Assembly (NCBI RefSeq): GCF_004143485.2
Contig: NZ_ML974130.1
Location: 679,974-727,806 of the forward strand
Reading direction: 5' to 3'
DNA from: Halorussus amylolyticus
Lineage (GTDB): Archaea > Halobacteriota > Halobacteria > Halobacteriales > Haladaptataceae
Length of the DNA stretch: 47,833 nucleotides
The notes beneath the pieces were generated by a model. That model was given only the letters and a program-made list of their open reading frames with translations, was not told the origin of the DNA and did no database searches. A program made the translations under genes and the position numbers. Positions 30,971 through 39,714 of this stretch are shown here, in pieces. How positions within the stretch are numbered: the stretch's first letter is position 1; the number at the start of each line of letters is the position of its first letter.

Positions 30971-32770
30971 ATGAGCGAGGAGTTCCCGCTGACTGAAATA
31001 GCGAGCCTTCCCGAGTTCTACCACCCGACTGCGTCACCCGACGGGGAGCGCGTGGCGGTCTACTGGGACGGAAGCGGTCGAAACGAACTCCACGTCATCG
31101 ACGCCGAAACAGGCGAAATCCGACAAGTGAGCGACGGTGAGGTCCCCCGGAGCGCGCGCTGGCACATCCAGTGGGGACCCGACGGCGACCGCGTGTTCTT
31201 CCACCGCGACGAGGGCGGCGACGAGCAGAACGACATCCACGCCATCGGTCTCGACGGCGTAGTTGAGCAGGTAGTCGGTCTCGACGGCCAGTGTCTCCTG
31301 CAGGACGTGAGCGACGACCACCTGCTGTTCACGAGCGACGCCGACGAGCAGATGAACCTCTACCGGTGCGCGCTCGACGGAAGCGGCGTCGAGAAGCTGA
31401 CCGCCCACGAGCGGCCGGTCCTCGTCGCCGTGTTCTCACCCGACGGCGACCGAGTCGCGTACGCGACCAACGAGTCCGAGGACCTCGAAAACAAGGACAC
31501 CTACGTTGCGGCCGCCGACGGGTCGAATCCCCGAAAGCTCCCGGTCGGCGACCGAGGGTCGGAGGTCTACCCCGCGTCGTTCGGTCCCGAAGGCGACCGC
31601 CTGCTAGTCTCGGACAACACCGAAGACCTCGGGCGATGTGGCGTGTACGACCTCCGCGACGACGGGGTGACGTGGTACGGGTCGGGCGACTACGAGGAGA
31701 AGGCCGTGGAGTTCTCGCCCGATGGGTCGCGATTCGTCGCGACCCGGACGCGCGACGCGGGCGTCGTCCCGGTTCTGTACGACGCTGACGGCGGCGGCCG
31801 GGAACTCGATTTCCCCGATGGCGTCGCGTCGTTTCCGCGATTTCCGGACAACGTGTTTCGCTCCTCGGACTCGCTCGTCGTCGCCCACGCGACGACCGAC
31901 TCCCGAAAGCAGTTGTACCGATACGACCTCTCGACCGACGACCGGGACGTGTTGCTCGACGCCGAGTACGGCGACATCGACCCCGACTCGTTCGTCTCGG
32001 CCGAGTACGTCACCTACGAATCGCGGGACGGACTCGAAATCGGCGCACTCCTCTACGATTCGGGCGAGCGACCCTCTCCCGCGCTCGTCCGAGTCCACGG
32101 CGGCCCGCACTCCCAGACGCAAAAGGAGTTCGACGTGTACACCCAGTTTCTGGTGAATCGGGGCTACACCGTCCTCCGGCCGAACTACCGGGGGTCGCTC
32201 GGACGAGGTCGAGAGTTCAAGAACCGAATCCACGGCGACTGGGGCGGCGGCGAGCAGGACGACATCGCCGCGGGCGCTGAGTGGCTCGCGGCGAGAGATT
32301 GGATAGACGGAGACCGAATCGGAGTCATCGGCGGGTCGTACGGCGGCTACAGCGCGTACGTGCAGCTCACGACCGAACCCGACCGCTGGGCGACGGGCGT
32401 CGCCCGCGTCGGCATCACCGACCTCCGCGCGCTCTACGACGAGTCGATGCCCCACTTCCAGGCCGTGCTCGAAGAACAGATGGGCGACCCCGACGAGAAC
32501 GCCGACCTGTGGCGCGACCGAAGCCCCATCACCCACGTCGAGGATATGGAGGCTCCAATCCTGATGATTCACGGCGTCAACGACCCGCGCTGTCCGGTCT
32601 CGCAGGCCCGATGCTTCCGGGACGCGCTCGAAGACCGGGGCTGGACCGAAGGCGAAGACGGCGACTTCGAGTACGAGGAACTGGTCGACGAGGGCCACGG
32701 AAGCACCGACATCGACCAGAAGATTCGGTCGTTCCGACTCGTAGAGGAGTATCTCGACCGACGGCTGTAG
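30971..32770 (+). CDS. S9 prolyl-oligopeptidase family peptidase
   Basis: A 599-aa cytosolic serine peptidase. Residues ~1-350 form a beta-propeller of WD40/PD40-type repeats (VAVFSPDGDRVAYATN, VEFSPDGSRFVATR). The alpha/beta-hydrolase domain has the oxyanion region VRVHGGPHSQT and RPNYRGSLGRGREF. The catalytic triad is Ser456 in GGSYGGYSAY, Asp538 in NDPRCPV and His576 in DEGHGST. It probably cleaves oligopeptides or acyl-peptides; no signal peptide is visible. The gene is well conserved in layout with S9C acyl-aminoacyl-peptidase relatives. Confidence 0.94.
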   Translation: MSEEFPLTEIASLPEFYHPTASPDGERVAVYWDGSGRNELHVIDAETGEIRQVSDGEVPRSARWHIQWGPDGDRVFFHRDEGGDEQNDIHAIGLDGVVEQVVGLDGQCLLQDVSDDHLLFTSDADEQMNLYRCALDGSGVEKLTAHERPVLVAVFSPDGDRVAYATNESEDLENKDTYVAAADGSNPRKLPVGDRGSEVYPASFGPEGDRLLVSDNTEDLGRCGVYDLRDDGVTWYGSGDYEEKAVEFSPDGSRFVATRTRDAGVVPVLYDADGGGRELDFPDGVASFPRFPDNVFRSSDSLVVAHATTDSRKQLYRYDLSTDDRDVLLDAEYGDIDPDSFVSAEYVTYESRDGLEIGALLYDSGERPSPALVRVHGGPHSQTQKEFDVYTQFLVNRGYTVLRPNYRGSLGRGREFKNRIHGDWGGGEQDDIAAGAEWLAARDWIDGDRIGVIGGSYGGYSAYVQLTTEPDRWATGVARVGITDLRALYDESMPHFQAVLEEQMGDPDENADLWRDRSPITHVEDMEAPILMIHGVNDPRCPVSQARCFRDALEDRGWTEGEDGDFEYEELVDEGHGSTDIDQKIRSFRLVEEYLDRRL

Positions 32771-32834
32771 TCGAGCGGGGATACCTCGCGCCACATTCAA
32801 GGCGGCTCCCGACCAACCACACGACCTATCCGCG

Positions 32835-33701
32835 ATGAAGGACTTTCCCTCGGTTCCCCGCGCCGACGACGCCCCGCCGGACCTGTTCGAGCGCGGCCAC
32901 CTCTGGATTCAGGAGCAGCCAGACGGCGCACCGCTTCGATTTCAGCTTCGGGAGTCCGGGCTGATTCGGTTCGGCGACCGAACTCGCGTCTTCCGCGACG
33001 ACGTTCCCGAAGCGTACCGCCACGCGGTCCGGCACGTCCGCGAACGCCTCGACCGGACGGCGCTCCGCGAGGCGGTCGGCGACCCCGAATCGGTCGTCTT
33101 CTTCGGCGCGGCGATGCACAAGCGCACAATCGACTACGACTGGGACCGAACGCCGTCGGTTCTCGGCTTCGACGTCTGGTCGGCGAGCAGAGGGGCGTTC
33201 CTCCCGCCGGATTCGGTCGAGAAAATCTACCGGCGACTCGACCTCGACCCGGTACACGCCTTCGAGAAAGAGGTCCGGGCGGTCGATTTCGACCCCGAAG
33301 AGTACGAGATTCCCGAGTCGAACTGGTACGACGGTCCGGCCGCGGGCGTCGTCGTCCGGAACAAGACGGGCGACCGCGCCGAAATCTCGCATTCTCGGCT
33401 CGAGCAGACGGAGGGGTCCGAGACGCCCGATAGCTCGGCGGACGCGGCGCTCCCGAGCGCCGCGTCCGCCGAAGACCTCGCAGAGCAGTACGCGACCGAC
33501 CGCAGATTCGAGAAAATCGCAAGCGAACTACGCGACCGCGACCGCCCGGTCACGTTCGACGCGCTCTACGAGCGGGTGGTCGATGACATCGTCCGCGAGC
33601 AGCACGACCGACTGTTCGACGACGCAGCCGACCTCGACTTCGGCGCGTTTCGGTCGGAAATCGCGGCCCGAACGAATCGCTTCCTCGGCGAGGGCGGGTA
33701 G
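32835..33701 (+). CDS. RNA-ligase-fold protein, possibly inactive
   Basis: A 288-aa protein related to Rnl2-type RNA/DNA ligases. The region HLWIQEQPDGAPLRFQL is where motif I (K-x-D-G) is expected, but Gln replaces the nucleotidyl-accepting lysine. Other motifs are recognisable: GDRTRVF (Ia-like), VVFFGAAMHKRTIDYDWDRT (III region, where Glu is usual), LGFDVWSA (IIIa) and AGVVVRNKTG (motif IV, lacking its Glu). The C-terminal half is charged and helical. Missing catalytic residues suggest an RNA-binding or regulatory relative; family identity is from motif pattern. It ends 9 bases before a convergent gene. Confidence 0.7.
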   Translation: MKDFPSVPRADDAPPDLFERGHLWIQEQPDGAPLRFQLRESGLIRFGDRTRVFRDDVPEAYRHAVRHVRERLDRTALREAVGDPESVVFFGAAMHKRTIDYDWDRTPSVLGFDVWSASRGAFLPPDSVEKIYRRLDLDPVHAFEKEVRAVDFDPEEYEIPESNWYDGPAAGVVVRNKTGDRAEISHSRLEQTEGSETPDSSADAALPSAASAEDLAEQYATDRRFEKIASELRDRDRPVTFDALYERVVDDIVREQHDRLFDDAADLDFGAFRSEIAARTNRFLGEGG

Positions 33702-33710
33702 CGCGAGTCG

Positions 33711-34550
33711 TCACTCCTCGGCAGGACTCAGTCTCGCGGACTTCTCGACGGAAGCGAGCTTCGCGGGGTCGAGTCCCCACGAGTCGAACGCCTCCTCGAT
33801 TGCGGGAATCCGGTCGCGGAGTTCGTCGGGCGCGTGCGAATCCGACCCCGCGACGAACTCGACGCCGCGGTCGGCGAGCGCCTCCCGGAAGTCGCTCGCG
33901 GGGTGGAACGCGCCGTAGTCGCCGAGCGCGCGTCCGGCGTTGAGTTCGGGGACGGTTCGGGACCGCGAGAAGGCGTCGGCTATCAGTTCGTAGTGGTCCG
34001 AGGTGGTGTACCCGCGGAGGTCGGGCGTGCGTTCAATGAGGTCTGCGTGGGCCGCGATTTCGAACAGTTCCGACTCCACGAGGTCGGCGAGCGCGTCGTA
34101 GTAGTCGTCCACGATTCGGCGGCGTTCGGACTCCGAGCGGTCCGCGAAGGTGCTGTGGCTCTGGACGTTCTCGCCCTCGACGCGGTGGACGCTCCCGATG
34201 GCGTAGTCGAAGCCCGAATCGGCGAGGAACGCCCGAATTTCGGCCTCGTCGTCGGGCGCGTAGTCAAGTTCGACCGCGTCGTAAATTTCGAGGTCGTATC
34301 TCTCGCGCAGGCTCTCGATTCCCTCGCGCCGGAGCGGGTAGGTCCGGTCGAGAGTCATGCCGTACTCGTACTTCGCGCGAATCATCCGGTCGCGCTCGGA
34401 GACGTTGCAGTGGTCGGCGAACCCCACGGCGTCGAGTCCGGCGTCGGCCGCGGCCCTGACCATCCGGGGCATGGCCGTACCGTCGGAGTAGTTCGAGTGG
34501 ACGTGGTAGTCGTGAGCGACGGCGGCGTCGCTCCGGGGCGCGTCGGTCAT
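33711..34550 (-). CDS. PHP-domain phosphoesterase
   Basis: A metal-dependent PHP-fold hydrolase of 279 aa similar to HisK-type histidinol phosphatase. It has HDYHVHSNYSDGTAMPRMV (HxH metal motif), VGFADHCNVS, AIGSVHRVEG, IAAHADLIE and FVAGSDSHAPDEL. These supply the metal ligands of the family. Whether the substrate is histidinol phosphate is uncertain: no other his gene is near, and hisC is 10 kb away. The ATG overlaps the stop of the upstream 87-aa gene by ATGA. Confidence 0.88.
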   Translation of the reverse strand: MTDAPRSDAAVAHDYHVHSNYSDGTAMPRMVRAAADAGLDAVGFADHCNVSERDRMIRAKYEYGMTLDRTYPLRREGIESLRERYDLEIYDAVELDYAPDDEAEIRAFLADSGFDYAIGSVHRVEGENVQSHSTFADRSESERRRIVDDYYDALADLVESELFEIAAHADLIERTPDLRGYTTSDHYELIADAFSRSRTVPELNAGRALGDYGAFHPASDFREALADRGVEFVAGSDSHAPDELRDRIPAIEEAFDSWGLDPAKLASVEKSARLSPAEE

Positions 34551-34810
34551 TCGAAGACCGGGCTGTCGTCTTCCATCGCTTCGATGTCGCGCGCGAGCGA
34601 CCGGACCTGCTCGGGGAACAGCGCGACCTGCACCTCGTTTCCTTCGGCGTCCTCGCAGACGATTTTGACGCGCTTGTCGCCGAACTCGCGGGCTTCGGCC
34701 GTCTCCACGTCGAACAGTTTCGCAGTCCCGGTCTTGTTCGAGGGACCGACGTTCTTGATGGCTCCGTCCTTGAGTTCGACCATGAAGTCGTCGAGGATGA
34801 GATTCAGCAT
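34547..34810 (-). CDS. Conserved haloarchaeal small protein
   Basis: An 87-aa protein that begins MLNLILDDFMVELKDGAIKN and continues with KTGTAKLFDVETAEAREFGD and VKIVCEDAEGNEVQVALFPE. The strand-rich pattern suggests a small beta domain. No family name assigned. A TATA-like GGTTATAAGGC on the minus strand (34833-34843) supports the ATG at 34810 over the ORF start at 34912. First gene of a two-gene operon with the PHP phosphoesterase. Confidence 0.75.
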   Translation of the reverse strand: MLNLILDDFMVELKDGAIKNVGPSNKTGTAKLFDVETAEAREFGDKRVKIVCEDAEGNEVQVALFPEQVRSLARDIEAMEDDSPVFE

Positions 34811-34832
34811 ACCACGTCGTTCGGTCGGGACT

Positions 34833-34843
34833 GCCTTATAACC
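34833..34843 (-). promoter_or_regulatory. TATA-like box of the 87-aa / PHP operon
   Basis: GGTTATAAGGC on the minus strand lies 23-33 bases before the ATG at 34810. Confidence 0.5.
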
Positions 34844-34935
34844 GGGCGGGGCTTTCGAGGACGACACGGTTTCGTCACTCCGCGGATTACGACTCACGTC
34901 TCTCAGTCTCATTCATACATTACGTCACTCGACGG

Positions 34936-35679
34936 TTACGCGTCGGCTTCGGCAACCCAGTCTGGTCGTTCCACAGTCGTCGAACCGAGGTCTGTCAGAT
35001 ACCACTCCTCAGACGTGTGCGTGTTCCGTTCGGTTCCAGCGAGTGTTTGTTGGTAACGGTGGACGAGTGCGTCTTCATCGACGAACGCGTGAACATCGAA
35101 CCACTCTACTTCCTCATCACCCGTGCCCCCCTCCATGTTGCTGAACCGATACAATTCCTCGTCGTTGACGGTTTCCGCACCGACCTTGCGCATACTGGCC
35201 TCTTCGAGTCGTGATGTCCCCGTGAAACTGCCTTTGGAGAGGGCTATCTCGTGCGGTTCACCCGAAGTTGTCGTCCATTCGCCATCGGTTCGCGTCCGCA
35301 AGAAAATGGTCGAGTCGTCGTTGAAATAGATTTCAAGTCGGTCTACATCGGGTTTTCCAATCAACGTTCGCCCGGACACGACGGCATGGACGTGGTTGCC
35401 TTCGACGCGAACAGTCCATACAGTATGACGCTCGGAGTCGCCGGTCTCGCGGTCGAGAGATGTTCTGGCCCACTCAAGCGTTCCGGTACGCGTAGCGAGT
35501 TGGTCGCCATGAGCGTTGGCGAAGGTGTGATGGTCAACGATTTCGCCGTCTTCGACACCTGGAATATCGCCGTTCGCCATCGCAATGCTGTCAGTAGCGC
35601 CGGAACACCCCGCTATCGTCGTTGCAAGCACGAGCGTAGTACCGGACCGGAGGAGCGAACGTCGAGACAGGCGTGTCAT
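34936..35679 (-). CDS. Tat-exported lipoprotein
   Basis: A 247-aa lipoprotein. MTRLSRRSLLRSGTTLVLAT has twin arginines, a hydrophobic stretch and then the lipobox TIAGCSG, with Cys25 as the lipidation site. The mature part is acidic and strand-rich (LEIYFNDDSTIFLRTRTDGE, HAFVDEDALVHRYQQTLAGT, SEEWYLTDLG) and resembles haloarchaeal cell-surface lipoproteins of unknown role. It shows no catalytic motifs. Its base composition is somewhat lower in GC than its neighbours. An AT-rich promoter (ATATATAATTAG region near 35700-35715) lies upstream. Confidence 0.82.
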   Translation of the reverse strand: MTRLSRRSLLRSGTTLVLATTIAGCSGATDSIAMANGDIPGVEDGEIVDHHTFANAHGDQLATRTGTLEWARTSLDRETGDSERHTVWTVRVEGNHVHAVVSGRTLIGKPDVDRLEIYFNDDSTIFLRTRTDGEWTTTSGEPHEIALSKGSFTGTSRLEEASMRKVGAETVNDEELYRFSNMEGGTGDEEVEWFDVHAFVDEDALVHRYQQTLAGTERNTHTSEEWYLTDLGSTTVERPDWVAEADA

Positions 35680-35879
35680 AGCACAATAATGTTGAATATC
35701 TAATTATATATCTTTGTGGGTAGTCCTGTTTGAGTTAAGAACGACCGAGAAATTCGCACCACGAACTGCTCACGTCAATTACTGTCGGACCCGAAGGATT
35801 TCGACAGCGCCATACACCTAAATCCATCTCCCGAGTCGAACCCAACACTTTTTCAGACCCTCCCGCGAACCCCTCGGCC

Positions 35880-37133
35880 ATGACCCTCGACCCGGTGCAT
35901 TTCGACGGCATCGCGGGCCTCGCCGACCACATCGACTACGACGCCGAGGACCGCGACCACCGGGAGTTCGCCGAGACCGTCTGGGAGAACTACCTCGACC
36001 CGCTCTACGGCGACGACGGCCCGATACTCGAACCGCTCGACGACCTCGCTCGCAAGCGCGTGAACGTCGAGGACGTGGCGCTCGCGCAAGCCGAATTTCC
36101 GACGGTTCACGGTCTCGACTCCGGAACCCTGAACCCGAAGGTGTTCAAGAACGGTCTCGTCCTCGACGTGGCCCACGCCGCGATGAGCGCCACGCCCTCG
36201 GACCTCGCGCTCCACGACTGTCGAACCGTGGTGAAGGCGGTCCACTCGAACGACACCACCGAGAAGTTCGAAACCGAGTGGGACTCGTACAACGACGGGA
36301 GCGAACGCCGAATCGTCCACACCCACCTTCCCGAAAATCAGTACGAGGAGGACGTGGTCCACGCGCTCGCGCTCTACCTCGCGGAGAGTCATCACGCGCT
36401 CGAACACGCCGCCGAGGTCTCGGACTTCCTCCTGCTCGACGGTCCCCTCTACCCGAAGGGCGTCCTCCGGTGGTACTACCGGAGTTCCGTGTTGACTCGC
36501 CTGTTCGAAGAATCCGACCACGTCGGCCGAATCCTCGACAACTACGTCGAACTGGTCGAGTCGTTCGTCGAGCGCGGCGTTCCACTCGCGGGGTTCGTCA
36601 AGAACGTCTCCGCGAAGTCGGTGATTCGAACGCTCAAGCGGAACGGAGTTGGCCCAGTTCCGTGGGCCCACGACGCGGGCTTCTTCTCACAGGTGTTAGA
36701 GCGCCGGGAGCTCGTCGATGACGAGTACGAGCGCCTGACCGACGAACTCACGCTGACGAACTGGTTCGTCTCGACGGCGGGGGCCGACGACTTTTTCGCC
36801 GACCCCGAAAAGGGTCTCATCGACCGGACCCTCGACCCCGACCAGTACCGGGTCACGTTCTGCATCGTGTACGACCCCCGACGGGACCTCGTGTTCAAAA
36901 TCGAGGCCCCCTACGCCTTCACCGAGGACGAGGAGACGCGCCGGAAAATCGAGCGCCAGATTCTCAAGGAGATAGCGACCCGTCGCGGCCCGCCACTCGC
37001 CATCTCGAAGGCCGACGAACTCGCCAAAATCGACCGCGGGAGCGCGAGTTCGCTCGTCAAGTCGTTCGAGGAGTCGCTCGACACGGAGTTGGACGACAAC
37101 TACAACGCGATTCGCTGGGGGAAAAATTACTGA
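35880..37133 (+). CDS. nurA: NurA-domain 5'-3' nuclease
   Basis: A 417-aa nuclease that works with the HerA helicase in end resection of double-strand breaks. Family segments: VHGLDSGTLNPKVFKNGLVL and DVAHAAM (N-terminal catalytic Asp region), LLLDGPLYPKGVLRW (second acidic site), GFVKNVSAKSVIRTLK and the C-terminal FKIEAPYAF with PPLAISKADELAKID. A putative HerA is encoded 600 bases downstream on the same strand. Mre11/Rad50 are not in the window. Confidence 0.9.
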   Translation: MTLDPVHFDGIAGLADHIDYDAEDRDHREFAETVWENYLDPLYGDDGPILEPLDDLARKRVNVEDVALAQAEFPTVHGLDSGTLNPKVFKNGLVLDVAHAAMSATPSDLALHDCRTVVKAVHSNDTTEKFETEWDSYNDGSERRIVHTHLPENQYEEDVVHALALYLAESHHALEHAAEVSDFLLLDGPLYPKGVLRWYYRSSVLTRLFEESDHVGRILDNYVELVESFVERGVPLAGFVKNVSAKSVIRTLKRNGVGPVPWAHDAGFFSQVLERRELVDDEYERLTDELTLTNWFVSTAGADDFFADPEKGLIDRTLDPDQYRVTFCIVYDPRRDLVFKIEAPYAFTEDEETRRKIERQILKEIATRRGPPLAISKADELAKIDRGSASSLVKSFEESLDTELDDNYNAIRWGKNY

Positions 37134-37148
37134 CGATTGCCGTCTCCG

Positions 37149-37499
37149 TTACTGCGGTTCCGCGGTCTCGGTTTCGGACTTCTCGACGGTTAGCTCCACG
37201 TCCACGGGGTCCACGCCGATGCGCGCGAACTGGGTCCTGACGTGTTCGCGGGCCGCCTCGGTCGCCTGGTCCTTCGTGTCGAAGCCGCGGGGCATCGGGG
37301 TCTCGAACGCGACGTTGACCTCCTCGCCGTTGACCTTCTGGATGGTCCCGCCGCTCTCGACCTGATAGAACTCATCGCAGACCCAGACGTAGGGGGCGTC
37401 CTCGTCGGGCGCACCCTTGAACCGCGGCGCGCGCTCGCCACGCTCGTACAGCGTCCCGGTCAGGGTCGTCCCTCCGGCTTCGCCACGGATGAGTAGCAT
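37149..37499 (-). CDS. DUF7113-type haloarchaeal protein
   Basis: A 116-aa protein that begins MLLIRGEAGGTTLTGTLYER and has PYVWVCDEFYQVESGGTIQK, NGEEVNVAFETPMPRGF and a lysine/glutamate-rich tail. I associate it with haloarchaeal DUF7113; the number is from memory. Function unknown. It lies on the opposite strand between nurA and herA. The position could be a conserved association or chance. Confidence 0.75.
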   Translation of the reverse strand: MLLIRGEAGGTTLTGTLYERGERAPRFKGAPDEDAPYVWVCDEFYQVESGGTIQKVNGEEVNVAFETPMPRGFDTKDQATEAAREHVRTQFARIGVDPVDVELTVEKSETETAEPQ

Positions 37500-37540
37500 G
37501 GACGCCGATAGGATGTCAGGAGGTAAAAGGCGTGCGACTG

Positions 37541-37650
37541 ATACTGTCGGCTGTAATCCTTTGAATAGCAGTACGCAGAAGACGAGGAGTAGAGCCGAGG
37601 GAACGTCTAGTCTCCGGCGGTGATTCTCACGTACTTACAGCCGACAGTAT
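37541..37650. mobile_element. MITE-like 110-bp element upstream of herA
   Basis: ATACTGTCGGCTGTAA (37541-37556) and its exact reverse complement TTACAGCCGACAGTAT (37635-37650) bound a 110-bp piece with no coding capacity. If the inverted repeats are taken as CTGTCGGCTGTAA, each side is flanked by TA, which would be the TA target duplication of IS630/Tc1-type elements. No transposase is encoded here, so this would be a non-autonomous remnant. It lies 78 bases before the herA start. Confidence 0.55.
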
Positions 37651-37727
37651 GAACAGACCGACCCCGGACGAACGCGACCGGACGGGAGGGAAACGTGTTT
37701 GTCGCAGGCGCGCATTGCCCGGAAACG

Positions 37728-39605
37728 ATGACCGACCTCGGCGACTTCGAGAGCTTCGAGGGCGACGCCGACGCCTCCGAAGCCGACGACCCGACTCCGG
37801 ACGCCCCCGACGCCGACGACATCGCTTCCGAGGGCGCGACACCGAACACCGCTGACGGCGACTCCGCAGTCGCGAGTTCGACTGCGGACGACGACCGCTT
37901 CGAGCGGATGGACCCCGAACCGGTCGGTACCGACCGGGGCATCGGCACGCTCTCGGCCGCCGACGGCCTTCGAATCGGGGAGGACGACGACGACACCCGC
38001 ATCCGGGCGTACGTGACCGCGGACAACCGTGAGGACGTGCGCGTCGGCAAGTATCTCCTCGCGCCGTATCCGGACGGCGAGAAGCTGTTCTGTCGGATTT
38101 CCGGACTCGCGTACGAGCAGGAGTACCTCGTGGACGACGCGACCGAAATCCACTCGAAGCGCGCGATGCGCCGCGACGACATCGAAGAGACCGACTACAA
38201 ACTGCTGGCGACGCTGGAACCCGTGGCGGTTCTCTACTCCGACGACGGCGAACTCAAGCGCCGGATGACCGACCGCGTACCCAAGCCCAAGACGGTCGTC
38301 CGGCAGGCCGACGACAAGGCCGAAATCAAGACCGGCCTCAAAATGCCCGAGGACGGCGTGTTTCTCGGTCACCTCTCGGTCGGGGGTGAGAAGGTCCGGA
38401 CCGCCGCCGAACCGCCGACTATCGACTACCGACTCAAGGACGACTACGCCGACGGCGACCCGCTCGTGTTCCGTCACACACTCGTCGCCGGAGGCACGGG
38501 GTCGGGGAAAACCCACGGCGCGAAGAACGTGCTCCGGCAGTTCCTCGCCGAGGAGCGCCGGTACGACATGGAGGACGGCGCGGAACGCCGGGCCGCCGTC
38601 GTCCAGTTCGACCCGCAGGACGAGTACGCCCAGATGCACGACGACAATCCAGACGTGACCGACGCCGACCGCCGAGCGTGGGAGCGAGAAGGAGTCGCCC
38701 ACGGCGGCCACGAGGACACCGTGGCGTTCGTGCCGAAAATCGACGGGAGCGACTACAACGCCAGCCACCACCGCGCCGAGCAGGTCGAGTTCACCATCCC
38801 GTTCTCGATGGTGCAGGGCGCACCGTGGCTCATCGCTGGCGCGAGCCTCAACGACAATCAGTACAATGCGCTCCAACTGCTGCTCGAACGCTTCTTCGAC
38901 CAGTACGGGAGGTCGGGTGCGTACGGCGACTTCGTGAACTTCATCGACGACCCCGCGCTCCGCGAGGAACTCGACGAGTCGGGGCGCGTCCACGAAGCCA
39001 CCTACGACGCGGTCAAGCGCCGCGTCATCAGCACGACGTTCAGCAACGTCTTCGACCAGGACGCCCGGCCCATCACCGACCAGATAAAGAAGTTCGTGCG
39101 GGCGGGCGGTCTGACCGTGGTGCCGACCTACCACCTCAACGACTCGCGGGCGACCGAAGTGGTCGTACTGGCGCTGTCGAGTCTGCTCGTAGACCAGAAA
39201 CTGTCGAACTCGCCCCACTACGACCGCATCAAGGAGACGCCCCTCGTGGTCGGGATGGACGAGGCCCACAACTTCCTGACCGACGCCGACAGCGTGCAGG
39301 CCCGGAAGGTCATCGGGAAGTTCACCGAAGCCGCAAAGCAGGGCCGCAAGGAGCGACTCGGCCTGTTCCTCATCACCCAAGACCCCCAGGACATCCACGA
39401 CGCGGTGTTCAAGCAGATAAATACCACTGTCGTGTTGAATCTAGGTGACGAGGACGCCATCAAGAGCGTCAACATCCCCTCGGAACTGGAGGGGAAGGTG
39501 CCGTACATGGAGAAGGGCCAGATGGTGGTCTACTCGCCGGACAACTCCGAACCGGTCGAAATCACCGGCCTGCCGAAGTGCGTGACGAAACACGGTCGGG
39601 AGTAA
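37728..39605 (+). CDS. herA: HerA-like hexameric ATPase
   Basis: A 625-aa FtsK/HerA-superfamily ATPase, the usual partner of NurA. After a disordered acidic start (~1-70) comes a HAS-barrel-like N-domain (IRAYVTADNREDVRVGKYLL, ISGLAYEQEYLV). The motor has Walker A GGTGSGKTHGAKNVLRQFL (~253) and Walker B VVGMDEAHNFLTDAD (~507), then FLITQDPQDIHDAVFKQINT. The gene opens at 37695, but the start at 37728 (MTDLGDFESFEGD) is more typical. A MITE-like element lies just upstream and a strong hairpin just downstream. Confidence 0.88.
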   Translation: MTDLGDFESFEGDADASEADDPTPDAPDADDIASEGATPNTADGDSAVASSTADDDRFERMDPEPVGTDRGIGTLSAADGLRIGEDDDDTRIRAYVTADNREDVRVGKYLLAPYPDGEKLFCRISGLAYEQEYLVDDATEIHSKRAMRRDDIEETDYKLLATLEPVAVLYSDDGELKRRMTDRVPKPKTVVRQADDKAEIKTGLKMPEDGVFLGHLSVGGEKVRTAAEPPTIDYRLKDDYADGDPLVFRHTLVAGGTGSGKTHGAKNVLRQFLAEERRYDMEDGAERRAAVVQFDPQDEYAQMHDDNPDVTDADRRAWEREGVAHGGHEDTVAFVPKIDGSDYNASHHRAEQVEFTIPFSMVQGAPWLIAGASLNDNQYNALQLLLERFFDQYGRSGAYGDFVNFIDDPALREELDESGRVHEATYDAVKRRVISTTFSNVFDQDARPITDQIKKFVRAGGLTVVPTYHLNDSRATEVVVLALSSLLVDQKLSNSPHYDRIKETPLVVGMDEAHNFLTDADSVQARKVIGKFTEAAKQGRKERLGLFLITQDPQDIHDAVFKQINTTVVLNLGDEDAIKSVNIPSELEGKVPYMEKGQMVVYSPDNSEPVEITGLPKCVTKHGRE

Positions 39606-39641
39606 CGCGATTCGGGCGGCGCGTGCGCCGCCCGAATCGCG
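39606..39641. terminator. 17-bp perfect hairpin after herA
   Basis: CGCGATTCGGGCGGCGC (39606-39622) and GCGCCGCCCGAATCGCG (39625-39641) pair perfectly around GT, starting right after the herA stop codon. Likely a transcript end or 3' stabiliser. Confidence 0.55.
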
Positions 39642-39681
39642 AACGAGTCGCCGAAGTTCTCAGATTTCGAGAACTGCCTGT

Positions 39682-39689
39682 ACACTTAA
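39682..39689 (+). promoter_or_regulatory. TATA-like box of the UspA gene
   Basis: ACACTTAA lies 26-33 bases before the ATG at 39715. Confidence 0.5.
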
Positions 39690-39714
39690 ACAACGGACGT
39701 GCGTACGTTCGCGC

